DNA from: Paragonimus westermani
Lineage: Eukaryota; Platyhelminthes; Trematoda; Plagiorchiida; Troglotrematidae
Direction of reading: 5' to 3'
DNA length: 64,000 bases
NCBI GenBank assembly: GCA_008508345.1
Contig: QNGE01000935.1
Location: forward strand, 88,704-152,703
How positions within the stretch are numbered: position 1 is the first letter of the stretch; the number at the start of each line of letters is the position of its first letter. Under the pieces are notes generated by a model. It made no database searches and was not told the DNA's origin. It was given only the letters and a program-made list of their open reading frames with translations. A program made the position numbers and the translations under genes. Positions 25,201 to 33,171 of this stretch are shown here, piece by piece.

Positions 25201-28200
25201 TAGGTATGGGTGGCGGAGCTGCATTCAGGACTGTCGTTCTTATTGGAGCATATACTTGGATTCTGACCATGTGTTGTTACGTTGCCGTTAATTTGGCTGG
25301 ACAACGACCCCACTGGTAGCATCGACTGGCAGTTGAGAAACAGGGTATGCTGGCGGTAGAGCCTACGTACAAAACCAGCTTAGAAAGCAACCTCGGTGTT
25401 TCCCCCTCCGAAGACCGTAATAGTTGCTGGACCCATACCTCACAGGCCGTTCATGAAGCAGGTACAGTGGCATGCGGAACGATGGTTCGTGGGTTGAACG
25501 AACATTGGATCTCATAGTCGTCGGGGGATTTTCGTTGGATGCAAGACAGCGTTCCTCCTAGTAGTTAACATAATTTATGAAGTATTTCCGGTGGACGTTG
25601 AAGCGAAGTCTGATGGCTAATCTCGTGTGTTTACCAAGGGAGAAAGCTAGAGAGATGGATACTGCTTTTGCTCCACATAACACAAACAAACTCTTCCGAC
25701 TCATCGGTGCTACTAGTCAAAGGTGACTGTCTGTCAGTGTGGTTGTCAACGAGGCACGTGGTTAGAGCGGTGGGCGGAACATTTAGAGGGTCAGTTTAGC
25801 TGGTCTTCTGTTTCCAGTATGCCGCTGTCGTAACCTCACAGTCTAGTCCTTTGGTTGATAGGTTTGGAACCACCTCCTAAGACCTTTGTCGGCAAGTGAA
25901 TTTCGGTTCTCAACCGTGATAGGATTGTTGGTCCAGATGATCTCCTATTGGCGGTTTTCAGCGAAGGTGGGGGAGGAGGAGTGGTTATTAGATGCTTTGA
26001 GTCACTTGTCTCAACTTGTATGAACTGCGGAGACCATTCCTCAGTGCTGGACTCAGTCGGTAATAGTTCTCATATTCCAGAGAGGTGACCGGGGCTCTTT
26101 GGAAAACCGCACGGGAGTTAGTTTGACGCCGGTCACTATTAGGGTTTTGACATCCATTGTACTTCGTCGACTCGCTGCAGCTCGAGAGGTAGACATTAGG
26201 GAAGAGCAGGCTGGTTTCGTCGGGGCGTGGTGTGTGGATCACATTTTGGTCTTCGCGAAATTCTTGTGCAGTGTCATATGTACCGCCGTCCAACAGTTGC
26301 TGTATTTCTCGATTATCAATGTGCGTTTGATTCGGTGAATTGATCTACACTTTTGGAATCGGTTAAACGCAGGGGTCTAGCACCAAATTATGTGAACATG
26401 CTGTTAGTGCTTCATTCCCATGCTTCAGTTCAGGTTAGGGTTTATGGTGATTTGTCTGACAGTTTCAGCACCAGGAGCGGCGTACGTCAAGATTGTTCAC
26501 TTGCACCATTTCGTTTAGTTTTGTCATGGACGAAATAATGGAGAACTCTCTACGGCACTTGCAAGTTGCCGGCATGGACCACCCACCTGGTGGAAGACTG
26601 GCTGATCTTGATTATGCTTATGACATTGTGTTGCTGTTTGACACTGCGTGTAGCACAAACAATGCTAGACGCTGTTCCCTGTTCTCCTGAGTGGTTCGGA
26701 GTGTGCTTTGCAGCCTGAAAATGCAAATTACTCCTGCACGATTATTGTGAATGCATAAATTTAATGTTAGATAATGAAGTCATAGAGGCTTTTGACCGGT
26801 CTGTATACCGAGGAAGCATCAGCGGTGGCAGATTTGTAGAGAGGGAAATAGAAGCGCGTATCTCTAAGGCTGCTTTGATGTTCACCAATCTGAAGCACCT
26901 GTGACGACAGAGAGGTATCTCTCTGAGCCTTAAGGGTTGCGTATATCAGACAGCAATGGGGGCTGTATTGCTTCACGGCAGAGAAACTTGGCTGCTTAGG
27001 GTAGAAGACGTAAACCGTCTTCAGGTATTTGACCACGGATATCTGCGTTCAATCACTCGTATTGAGTGACACCAACGAGTGAGTAATGGAGAGGTTAGGA
27101 AGCGGGTGTTTGGCACTGATTGTCAAACGAGTTCTTTTGTTCGCTTCTTACATTTGCACAGACTTAGTTAGGTCATGTACTAAGAATGACAGCTAGTCGT
27201 TCACCGCATCGAACACTGCCGACGCTGAGGTCGACTGACGTAAGGTCCCAGGTGGACGGATGATGACCTAGCGTAGAGGTATGAAGTCGTTCACGAAGGA
27301 GTTGGCTGCTGTAGGTCGGGTTCACCTCCCAAGCTGAGGATCTTGTGACTCTCAGAGTTGGTGGCTGAAGGTGCTTATTGAGATAACGACTATTCAGGCT
27401 CAGTGACGTGAATGTTGTTGTTGTTGTTGTTTGTCCGAATTTTCTGTGAAGTGAGTGCATTTATTGACGCGGAGTAGTGTAGGCTATAAGGAAGCTGTCT
27501 TGCTGATGACGCCTTACTTTCACTCACAGCTGGGATGTTTGTTTGCAAGGTGTAGATACTTTGATGCTAAATATTTGAATATGAACGTAGTTATTTTCAG
27601 TAGTTAAGTTCCTTACCCTCCCCCCCTTTTTTCTTCTCTTTTGCACATGGTTTGCTTTTATTTCTTCATGGTTGTGTGACAATTAAGCATTTGTGTGAAC
27701 CACTGATGCATTGTTTATGATGGTGATGATGATAATGCAACACCGGAAAGTAAAACCACAGAGAAGCTGTCTCGTTGGTCACGCCTTACCTTCATTTGTA
27801 GCTCGGTTGTTTGTGTGGAAGATGTCGGGACCTTGATGTTAAATGTTCGTGCATACGTATGTGAAATGCCTACTTTTAGTCATTTTCGGCTACTCACTGT
27901 TGGCCGTGTGTGATGAGGTTCGACGCTGTGTGGAAGACAGATTGTTCTACGCTGTACTCACAGTAATCTCGTTTCGTCAGCTTAGGTGGCTCAGATACGC
28001 CTTACGGATGCCTTCTCAGTCTCTACCAGGTCGTCCGTTGTTTGTACTTTCTGAGTGCTACGGAGACAAACAACAGGGTAGGGGCATGAAAGAGCTAGCA
28101 TTCAGTGTGATCACTGTTGATTCTATCTGCCAGGCTCAAATGATGTTATCTCGTTGACTAGAAACATCGAAGAGTGGTAGCGAGCTGAAGTCAGCGACAG

Positions 28201-31200
28201 GAATGCTGTTTTGTCTGTTCCGTTGACTTGCATCGGTACCGTTATGCATACTTTACTTTTAGAAAGATGAAGTGCCATCGAACTAGCATTACCAAAATAG
28301 TTTACGGTGCGAATTTTAACTTATTTTTTTCGTATAATGTTCGATTTTTTGTTGTTATTTGGTCATTCTCTTGTGGTGTTGATTCTGTTTGTTTCATGCT
28401 TTTGAATAAGACTGTAGTCTGTCCCAAAGCGTGTGTTGTAGCCATTAACCTGTGAGTTCATTCGATGTTTCTGATTAACATAAATTCACTTTACCTGGTT
28501 CCTCATATTATGTGAAATATTGTACACATACTTAATGGGTTGTCTGCTTTACTTTCACAATCAACAAGATCGTTGCACTTGTCGTGAGTTAACAGATTTT
28601 TTAAAATCTTGGTTTAGGCACCATACTAGAACAAGAGTACTCCGTCGAAGATAACGAGTTTTCTGACCAAACTCAAAGGGTGTTTTATGTTTCAAACTAA
28701 TCTACGGAGTCACCAGTGTTTTACATCTTTATGTCACTGGTCAACCGACGTGCACTGTATGTCGCTCGTCAGTAGATTACGGTTCTCAAACCCGTTTATG
28801 TGTCTGTCCTGTTGTAATCACGATGTTCTGATTTTACCTCATGCACAGTCGAACAGCGCTCTCTGCCTTGCAAAACGCTGATAAATAGTTTGGTGGACTT
28901 GTTAATTTAGACCACACCCAATGACAAAGTTCCGAATTCCGTTGGATTCGACTGGGCGACAGTAACAGCATGCTCAGACGTGGCAACTACTCTACCAATT
29001 AAACCACGTAGACACGCAAGAAGATCAGAAACTTTACATTTGGACCTAGTTACCTACCCAACCATTTGCGTCATATGGAACCAACCAAATGATCCAGGAG
29101 ATTGACTGCCCAAGCTGGCTCTCTCAGTCGGTTCACACCAGAATCCACTAACACCACCGATGAGCATCTTAATTACATTATTGATTAGTCCAAATTTTTT
29201 CGCATTTGGTCTTCTCTAAATTATCAAATCTACCAAGCCACTTATCAGTATTACACTGTTAAGCTGTACGGAAACAAAGATAAGTCAGCTTCAAGCCCGC
29301 AGCCGTACGCTTGGTTGTTGGCGTAATGACCATTTACATCTAAATAAAGCACGGTTCTACAGGTTCAGAGAAGACTGTCTCTATTCTAGTTCTGTTTTCA
29401 GCATGCGCGCATGCAATATCACGAAAGTTGTATACACGATGCCGCTGGCAGTTCTCAGCTTCTTGTATACGCTGTTGTCGATTGAAATTTTCAACTTGCT
29501 TATACCGTTTAATGTCGTTGACTTGTGTTTCCTTCCGAAGCTTCAGGTTTGGACGACGACCAGACGGAGCGCAAATCGTGGGGTTCACGATTAAATCGTT
29601 TTCAGTAGTAAATCCGATAACGTCTCTTACTTTCTAAGCATCCGTGACGAGAATCAGTGAGTTGCACACTGGAGGTGGGCTCTTTATAAGCCTACTCTGT
29701 TGCATTCTCACGCAGGACTGTTTATCAGTTGAACTTGAGCCTGGATCCCAGCCACCTGTGTTGTTTTTTTATATGAGTGCAATCTGTGGAACTATGCGTT
29801 GATCGCCGTCCAACTCTGTTTGCCGCTGAAATTCCAAGTCTACCGTAAAATTTCTTAGATCTGACTGATTTGATCACTTCTTTCACTGAATATACCTTAA
29901 GTTTGCTAGCTTGTCTTTTAACTTGATCTCACACCTGATGAGTAATCCTTCGCGGTCTTTCTCCATTTCTTTTTTTGGAAAGCCAACAAGGAAGAGGACG
30001 TTGAAGTGGACATTGAGACTGTGGAACCGGTAGCAGCCCTGTTGAGCAGGTACATTTGTGTTGCCTATCCGTAACAGTGCTGTGCATGTCTTACTTTTTA
30101 CCGCGTGTCGGGTGCGTCTCGTTTTCAGTTTGCTCATGCTGTATGGCCCACCTGCTACTTGAACAACGTGGATTGATGTTTCATTTAAAACGTATATATA
30201 TCAAGTCCCAATTCCTGCTATAATTTTTTAACCGATCACAGGTTCGCAGAAATAGTGGTCTGAAGTAAATCTTTCGTCGAACAACCCTGTTTCTTGATTA
30301 GACATGTTTCTTTTTTTGCGGTAACAAACCTCTTCTTTGTTCACCGGGTTCTTGTTACTCACGTTTTAGATAGTCGTTCTGTGCTTGATATCACCTAACT
30401 GTTATATGTCGCTCCCGTGGTCTCAAATATGCTATTCGTCCGGCAGTGGGATTGGCAAATGTAAATGGAAGCAGCCATCTAGTTACTCTTAACTTTGATC
30501 GTAAACTGTTAAACTGTCTTCAGAATAGGGCTAATATTCGGTTTATTCGAATTGTGCTAGACTTGTTCTGTTCACCAACAGGCGATCTATCGGTCAGATC
30601 GACCTCTGGTTAGTTTTGTACAAAATTTTCATCCTAGCTTCGTATACTATCTGAGTGAATCCTGTTTTTAAAATAGTTCATTTTTATCGACTGATATTTA
30701 TTTATTGTTTCTGCTTAGTGACGAGGATGCTGAATGTGAAGATATCCTCATGTATTTATCCATTTCACCGGAAGTGGACAATCCGGATGATTTGTCAGGC
30801 GGTGAGGAGCAGACTGACAATGTGGCCGTCGGAAGCGGTTTGGTGAAGAAACGGCCAGATTCTCCTTCTGGTCGTTCCTCCGAACCACCGACCAAACAAG
30901 TCAAGCGAAAAGAACAGTCCGCTACCGGCCAACCTCCTTCGGGTCCAAGTTTCAACGTCAATCTCCCTGGAGCTCAGACAGATGAGGTCAGTTGAACTCA
31001 TTCCGCTAAACAATATTTTCAGCGTAATGTACCACTCGCCTCCCATTTTGACACCAAAAGTTGTGCAGAGTGATTGTTTGGCAAGAACGGGGTAACTTTC
31101 AACCGGCCATCCTCTCCTCAGTGTCTTTGACGTGCAGTTAGATTTAACCGTGCAGTTTTTCACTAATGTCGCTGTTTAGAGAAATGACCCCTAGGTGCCG

Positions 31201-32217
31201 TCCAAGCGTCTGAACACGAATCATATGCTATATTGTGAGGTGGTTCCAGGCTGCTTCATTTGAGCATCGAACGGTACAGAACATCTTGTCATCATGTCTA
31301 CCATTGACTCACACTGTTAATCGTCCTGATGATATATACTGGCGCTTTCCGGCCTAGATAGTATTTTGGTTTATGTTTTTAATCTTAGTAAAACTGTATT
31401 TATGGAATTAGGTGGTTTTGAGAAGCAATGATCCAGCGCGCTTTTGATGCTAGAATTCCCTCTGGATCACGATAGTGCTATCCAGAAGGGCGCAAAGTAT
31501 AGCCTCTCGTTAGATAATCACCGAGGCGAACGATGAAACAGTTATTTCGATTCCTCTTGAGGCTTTCTGCAAGTCACAAAAGCTATGTACCCGGGACTGT
31601 GGCATACGTGCTGAATTTGTTGGGGTGTCTCTCATTCCAGGATCTACGCGCTTCGAGATTGATCAAGATACCCGGCGCTCCGTGTTTTGATGTCTGGCTG
31701 GTTGTCGTCTAAGTTGTCTACTCAGTTACTACTAGGCACCATGAAGAATAGGGATACCACGGCGAGCACATTAATGTTCAGTGGGCCGGATTTCACCGAT
31801 CTGCGTGGCAAACCAAGCTGGACGATCGTATACATGATTCAACTCATTTTTGGATGAGTTACATCCGATGTTGACCTCACCTGCCTGCAGTACATATCGT
31901 ACAGTCTACTTCTCTCCACTAAATGACCTAGCTGAATTTAAGACACTAGTCATTTCAACACCGTTCGCGGAGCAGTGTACGGTCTATTATTTGTCCACGC
32001 TAATTCCTTTTGTCTAAACAAGACATCACGTTCTCTTGTGCAGGTGCATCCGCTAGTGAGTACTCGCCGTCCGTCGTCAAAGTCACTGGTTTCCGACGGC
32101 TCCAAGCATGGCTCTTCCGTCACTGCTTCATCAGTTTCTTCCAATTTTGGTTATAACAGTACTGGTCCTCGGAAAACAGGAACACGACAGCGTGATCGTA
32201 CGAAAGCACGTAAATGA
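10869..32217 (+). CDS. RBBP5: RBBP5-like protein, 3' part of gene (8 exons, N-terminus outside window)
   Basis: The gene encodes the WD40 scaffold of SET1/MLL (COMPASS) H3K4 methyltransferase complexes; in known family members it acts in the nucleus with WDR5, ASH2L and DPY30. Coding exons are 10869-10940, 16863-16966, 18756-18872, 20584-20821, 21285-21402, 29983-30049, 30719-30986 and 32044-32217. All junctions are AG/GT and the phases agree throughout, giving 1158 nt (385 residues plus TGA). The product aligns collinearly with about residues 185-538 of the 538-residue human protein. Signatures include [40 protein letters not shown] and [20 protein letters not shown]. The start codon and first WD40 blades are absent; the first exon here opens in phase 0, so the missing exons lie upstream of 10869 and probably left of the window. 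The last exon is shorter and more basic than the vertebrate tail. Identification is very secure; exact ends of the last exon are slightly less so. Confidence 0.94.
10941..14481 (+). other. RBBP5 intron (5' part)
   Basis: Intron sequence from the gtgagt donor at 10941. Frames at 13003-13487 on the minus strand overlap in three phases and look spurious. No RNA gene or additional exon is supported. Confidence 0.5.
14261..14261. other. Single ambiguous base (N)
   Basis: The only N in the window lies in the first RBBP5 intron about 220 bp before an RTE fragment. It marks an assembly or consensus uncertainty, not a biological feature. Confidence 0.98.
14482..14760 (+). mobile_element. RTE C-terminal fragment (inverted partner of 22600-22870)
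   Basis: The + strand reads FVKLRRFW followed shortly by [14 protein letters not shown] and then VRVEEALGV in another frame. This corresponds to the RTE region NLRHLW, GRVY..AVRSVLLYG and LRVEDTRRL that follows the reverse transcriptase core. About 240 bp are almost identical, in opposite orientation, to 22612-22862. Confidence 0.72.
14761..16862 (+). other. RBBP5 intron (3' part)
   Basis: Stop-rich sequence ending in the acceptor before exon b. The frame at 15985-16305 (106 codons) shows no recognisable motif. No other feature is supported. Confidence 0.5.
16863..16966 (+). CDS. RBBP5: RBBP5 exon b (WD40 blade)
   Basis: A 104-nt exon with acceptor tgaccag and donor gtaggt. It encodes [17 protein letters not shown] and then [12 protein letters not shown], corresponding to human ILVLKTDSQDLVASFR and AIKSIEFARKG. 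The split GAG codon (GA at the end here, G at 18756) restores the GECFLLN junction, which confirms the splice choice. Reading through the donor meets TAG at once, as expected for an exon edge. Confidence 0.92.
16967..18755 (+). other. RBBP5 intron b-c
   Basis: A 1.8-kb intron from gtaggt to gggtag. No repeat family or RNA gene was recognised. Confidence 0.55.
18756..18872 (+). CDS. RBBP5: RBBP5 exon c (ADRIIRVF blade)
   Basis: A 117-nt exon with acceptor gggtag and donor gtgagc. The frame gives [20 protein letters not shown], then a variable stretch, then KKLKDLVT; human has CFLINTADRIIRVYDGREIL and QKLQDLV. It ends two bases into a Leu codon completed by the first G of the next exon. Confidence 0.93.
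18873..20583 (+). other. RBBP5 intron c-d
   Basis: A 1.7-kb intron from gtgagc to ctccacag. Nothing else is supported in it. Confidence 0.55.
20584..20821 (+). CDS. RBBP5: RBBP5 exon d (last WD40 blades, [11 protein letters not shown])
   Basis: A 238-nt exon with acceptor ctccacag and donor gtaagc. It encodes [19 protein letters not shown], the [17 protein letters not shown] blade and [17 protein letters not shown], the most conserved part of the propeller. Near the end the fluke protein reads [13 protein letters not shown] where vertebrates have SGVVSIWAQ, a four-residue expansion of a loop between strands. There is no frame break, so it looks like a genuine lineage difference. Confidence 0.95.
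21285..21402 (+). CDS. RBBP5: RBBP5 exon e (propeller closure and ASH2L-contact acidic segment)
   Basis: A 118-nt exon with acceptor atctgcag and donor gtaagt. It reads [20 protein letters not shown], then [19 protein letters not shown]. In the human protein the equivalent segment after the propeller is the activation/ASH2L-binding motif followed by an acidic D/E box; the core [12 protein letters not shown] is unchanged apart from Ile to Val just after it. A dispersed repeat begins about 15 nt beyond the donor. Confidence 0.95.
21418..21482. repeat. Half-copy of the 33-kb fold-back repeat
   Basis: The stretch ctcacatttgatcgcagcct and the following ccagcctgtttcgaaaagaa match, with scattered changes, the left arm and centre of the fold-back at 33007-33171. 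It lies about 15 bp after the exon e donor, so the intron begins almost directly in repeat DNA. Confidence 0.7.
22161..22198. repeat. (TA)n microsatellite
   Basis: About 19 uninterrupted TA dinucleotides in the RBBP5 intron between exons e and f. It could extrude as a cruciform and is likely to vary in length. Confidence 0.97.
22430..22870 (-). mobile_element. RTE C-terminal fragment, minus strand
   Basis: The minus strand gives the same FVKLRRFW / [14 protein letters not shown] / VRVEEALGV series as 14482-14760, and the near-identical core is 22612-22862. Beyond the core (22430-22610) the sequence is unrelated to the other copy. The C-terminal part of an RTE polyprotein is the best explanation. 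Confidence 0.72.
22985..23051 (+). repeat. RTE 3'-end-like sequence
   Basis: The stretch gctcaatgacgtgattgttt and the following ctgttgttt resemble the 3' tail of the RTE at 27400-27435 (gctcagtgacgtgaatgttg then GTT repeats). It is probably a remnant of an RTE 3' UTR next to the palindromic block. Confidence 0.45.
23773..24189 (-). pseudogene. RTE endonuclease fragment, minus arm of copy 2
   Basis: A 138-codon frame with [55 protein letters not shown] and DSDHVLLRC. It matches the minus arm of copy 1 except for the in-frame loss of nine codons after AEHK and a few substitutions. It has the same active-site GNMD in place of GDMN, and lacks the N-terminal half. Confidence 0.88.
24530..25520 (+). 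pseudogene. RTE endonuclease, plus arm of copy 2
   Basis: The open frame 24626-25291 holds nearly the whole endonuclease: [70 protein letters not shown] and DSDHVLLRC. The region before ETRIQ (from 24530) is frameshifted. The Asp-to-Asn change in the GDMN motif predicts loss of nicking activity. The following codons EHWIS lead into the reverse transcriptase region with stops. Confidence 0.9.
25515..27435 (+). pseudogene. RTE reverse transcriptase, decayed, with 3' end
   Basis: Frameshifted and stop-ridden but ordered RTE reverse transcriptase. Motif A is [12 protein letters not shown] (26305-26340), then [20 protein letters not shown] (motif B region, about 26427-26490), [13 protein letters not shown], and the catalytic box [10 protein letters not shown] (about 26609) where YADD has become YAYD. 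C-terminal parts follow: [16 protein letters not shown] (about 26852) and [14 protein letters not shown] (about 26970). It ends in a GTT-repeat tail at 27413-27432. It is contiguous with the copy 2 + arm, so both may be one element of about 2.8 kb, although the RT part looks older. Confidence 0.86.
27413..27432 (+). repeat. (TTG)n tail of RTE element
   Basis: About six TTG/GTT units directly after cagtgacgtgaatg. Short tandem repeats at the 3' end are typical of RTE-clade elements, and this marks the likely 3' terminus of the element that starts in the copy 2 + arm. Confidence 0.75.
27490..27855 (+). repeat. Imperfect direct repeat pair 27490-27590 / 27755-27855
   Basis: Both copies contain agaagctgtct-like, acgccttac-like, ttgtttg and ctttgatg/cttgatgttaaat-like segments in the same order and spacing. 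They flank a T-rich spacer and probably derive from non-coding RTE sequence or a duplicated 3' UTR. Confidence 0.6.
27950..28200 (+). pseudogene. Second RTE C-terminal fragment
   Basis: The frame reads [20 protein letters not shown], a clear match to the LRWLGHVLRMP..RLP.RALF region near the RTE C-terminus, then GRGMKEL and, after a stop, LETSKSG. It is a 5'-truncated copy downstream of the first element. Confidence 0.78.
28205..28940 (+). other. RBBP5 intron e-f, unassigned
   Basis: AT-rich, stop-rich sequence with no recognised element or gene. Confidence 0.5.
28940..29025 (-). repeat. tRNA-like (SINE) remnant
   Basis: On the minus strand TGGTTTAATTGGTAGAG (29007-28991) resembles a polymerase III A box with D-loop, and CAGTCGAATCC (28954-28944) a B box at tRNA-like spacing. 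The expected T-stem and acceptor pairings do not form, so a functional tRNA is unlikely; a tRNA-derived SINE head is more plausible. Confidence 0.4.
29030..29982 (+). other. RBBP5 intron e-f, 3' part
   Basis: Overlapping short frames on both strands around 29340-29640 show no family similarity. Ends with a T-rich tract before exon f. Confidence 0.5.
29983..30049 (+). CDS. RBBP5: RBBP5 exon f (WDR5-binding motif)
   Basis: A 67-nt exon with acceptor ttggaaag and donor gtacat. It encodes [20 protein letters not shown] followed by LS, which aligns with human EDEEVDVTSVDPIAAF, the short peptide that docks on WDR5. Both splice phases (one base in from exon e, two bases out to exon g) are satisfied. 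The preceding intron, 21403-29982, is 8.6 kb and contains most of the RTE cluster. Confidence 0.9.
30050..30718 (+). other. RBBP5 intron f-g
   Basis: A 669-bp intron; no other feature seen. Confidence 0.6.
30719..30986 (+). CDS. RBBP5: RBBP5 exon g (acidic/basic C-terminal region)
   Basis: A 268-nt exon with acceptor ctgcttag and donor gtcagt. It opens [20 protein letters not shown], matching human SDEELEDSKALLYLPIAPEV. A low-complexity linker with a probable nuclear localisation signal follows ([11 protein letters not shown], versus PPKKKPKTTN in human), then the family element [10 protein letters not shown]. Confidence 0.93.
30987..32043 (+). other. RBBP5 intron g-h
   Basis: A 1.06-kb intron; nothing else is supported. 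Confidence 0.6.
32044..32217 (+). CDS. RBBP5: RBBP5 terminal exon h and stop
   Basis: The exon opens directly after ttgtgcag with [15 protein letters not shown], matching the VHPLLGVKG that follows the E/V junction in human RBBP5. It runs 57 codons to TGA at 32215-32217. The tail is Ser-rich and ends with a basic cluster ([15 protein letters not shown]), whereas the vertebrate tail is longer, Gly/Lys-rich and ends ISELL. The opening is certain; the assumption that no further intron interrupts the tail is likely but not proven. Confidence 0.85.
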   Translation: MHPLVSTRRPSSKSLVSDGSKHGSSVTASSVSSNFGYNSTGPRKTGTRQRDRTKARK

Positions 32218-33006
32218 GTGCCATGTTCAGATGCGCCAGCGCATGCGCGCGGTGCACACGCGTATGCTTCACAAGCGTTCCTTCATTCTTTGACGATACT
32301 TTAGTGTAGATTTCTTTTCCTGATTACTTTCTCTCAATTGTTTCAGTCTCTGAACACCTATGCTCTCAATATATTCTGTCTTGCAATTTCTATGTAAATT
32401 CTGTTTTTTTGTCAATAGTGTTCTCGTTCACCGTGTTTTTACGATGTACATTTCAAGATATACTGGAACTCACCCTACCCTACAGTGTATATATACTCTT
32501 TCGTCCTCAATGTTTCTTGTCGTTCAAATCGCACTTCTGTCAATCCCATACCCTCCCATACAGACAGTCCTCCACACGGCTACAGCCAACACTCATCAGC
32601 GTTTCTGTGTGCACCCACTGCATGTCGGATTGCAAGGGTTTACTGCTACAACGTCGGCTCATTAATTTTATCAGCTTGTCGAACCCCTGGGGAAGCGAAT
32701 GACTTCGATTAGTGGTCTTGCACAGTAGGTCTGAACAGTTCTGAACGACACCGTTGACATCGAATGTGGACACAGGTTTTTGTGACCAAAACATGTGGAC
32801 AAACGCTGAGAACACGAAACTGACGATCACTACCGCTACCGTCTTTTGAGCCGAACTTTTTTGTCAGCAACCACCGTCTGATTAAACATCTTAAAATATC
32901 CTTATCTAGCATTCGACAAAAATAGTTACCTGGAGTCGGACAGATTGATAAACAATATAAATTAACACAACAATAAGAGTCCCAATTTTTCCAGCAATGG
33001 CAAATG
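32218..33006 (+). other. RBBP5 3' UTR candidate and downstream spacer
   Basis: No coding signal is visible after the RBBP5 stop. An ATTAAA hexamer at 32881-32886 is the first plausible polyadenylation signal I noticed, and AATAAA follows near 33170 inside the fold-back element. Which, if either, is used cannot be decided from sequence. Confidence 0.35.
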
Positions 33007-33171
33007 TTTTCAAGTTGACCATCACTCACGTTTGATCACAGCCTTCGCATTCAGATAGACTTTCCAGCCAACCTCTTTCGAGTCTAGTGCTTCTTTTTAA
33101 AAGAGGTTGGCTGAAAAGTCTATCTGAATGCGAAGGCTGCGAACAAATGTGAGTGATGGGCAACTTGAAAA
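33007..33171. repeat. Fold-back (inverted-repeat) element
   Basis: Two arms of about 73 bp (33007-33079 and 33099-33171) are near-perfect reverse complements around a loop of about 20 bp. Both arms contain cgcattcagatagact (or its complement) and the ccaacctctttt motif. There is no coding capacity. It could be a MITE or a head-to-head duplication of a short repeat; related half-copies lie at 21418-21482 and 47843-47901. Target-site duplications were not identified. Confidence 0.85.

Larger units (their letters stand above)
23052..25520. repeat. Palindromic RTE-derived block, copy 2
   Basis: Same architecture as 2881-5425. The minus arm is 23480-24189, the centre 24190-24884 and the plus arm 24530-25515. 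The left outer flank (23052-23480) is the reverse complement of the right outer flank of copy 1 (4980-5425), including the leader block at 23330-23475. Both arms lack the 27-nt LFLAGINFR segment. The + arm passes directly into a reverse transcriptase region at about 25515, which copy 1 lacks. Confidence 0.88.

Noticed and set aside
28940..29025. Functional tRNA gene
   Set aside because: A- and B-box-like motifs exist but acceptor and T stems do not pair, so a SINE remnant is preferred.
30698..31163. Minus-strand frames at the RBBP5 exon g
   Set aside because: Shadows of the + strand RBBP5 exon.
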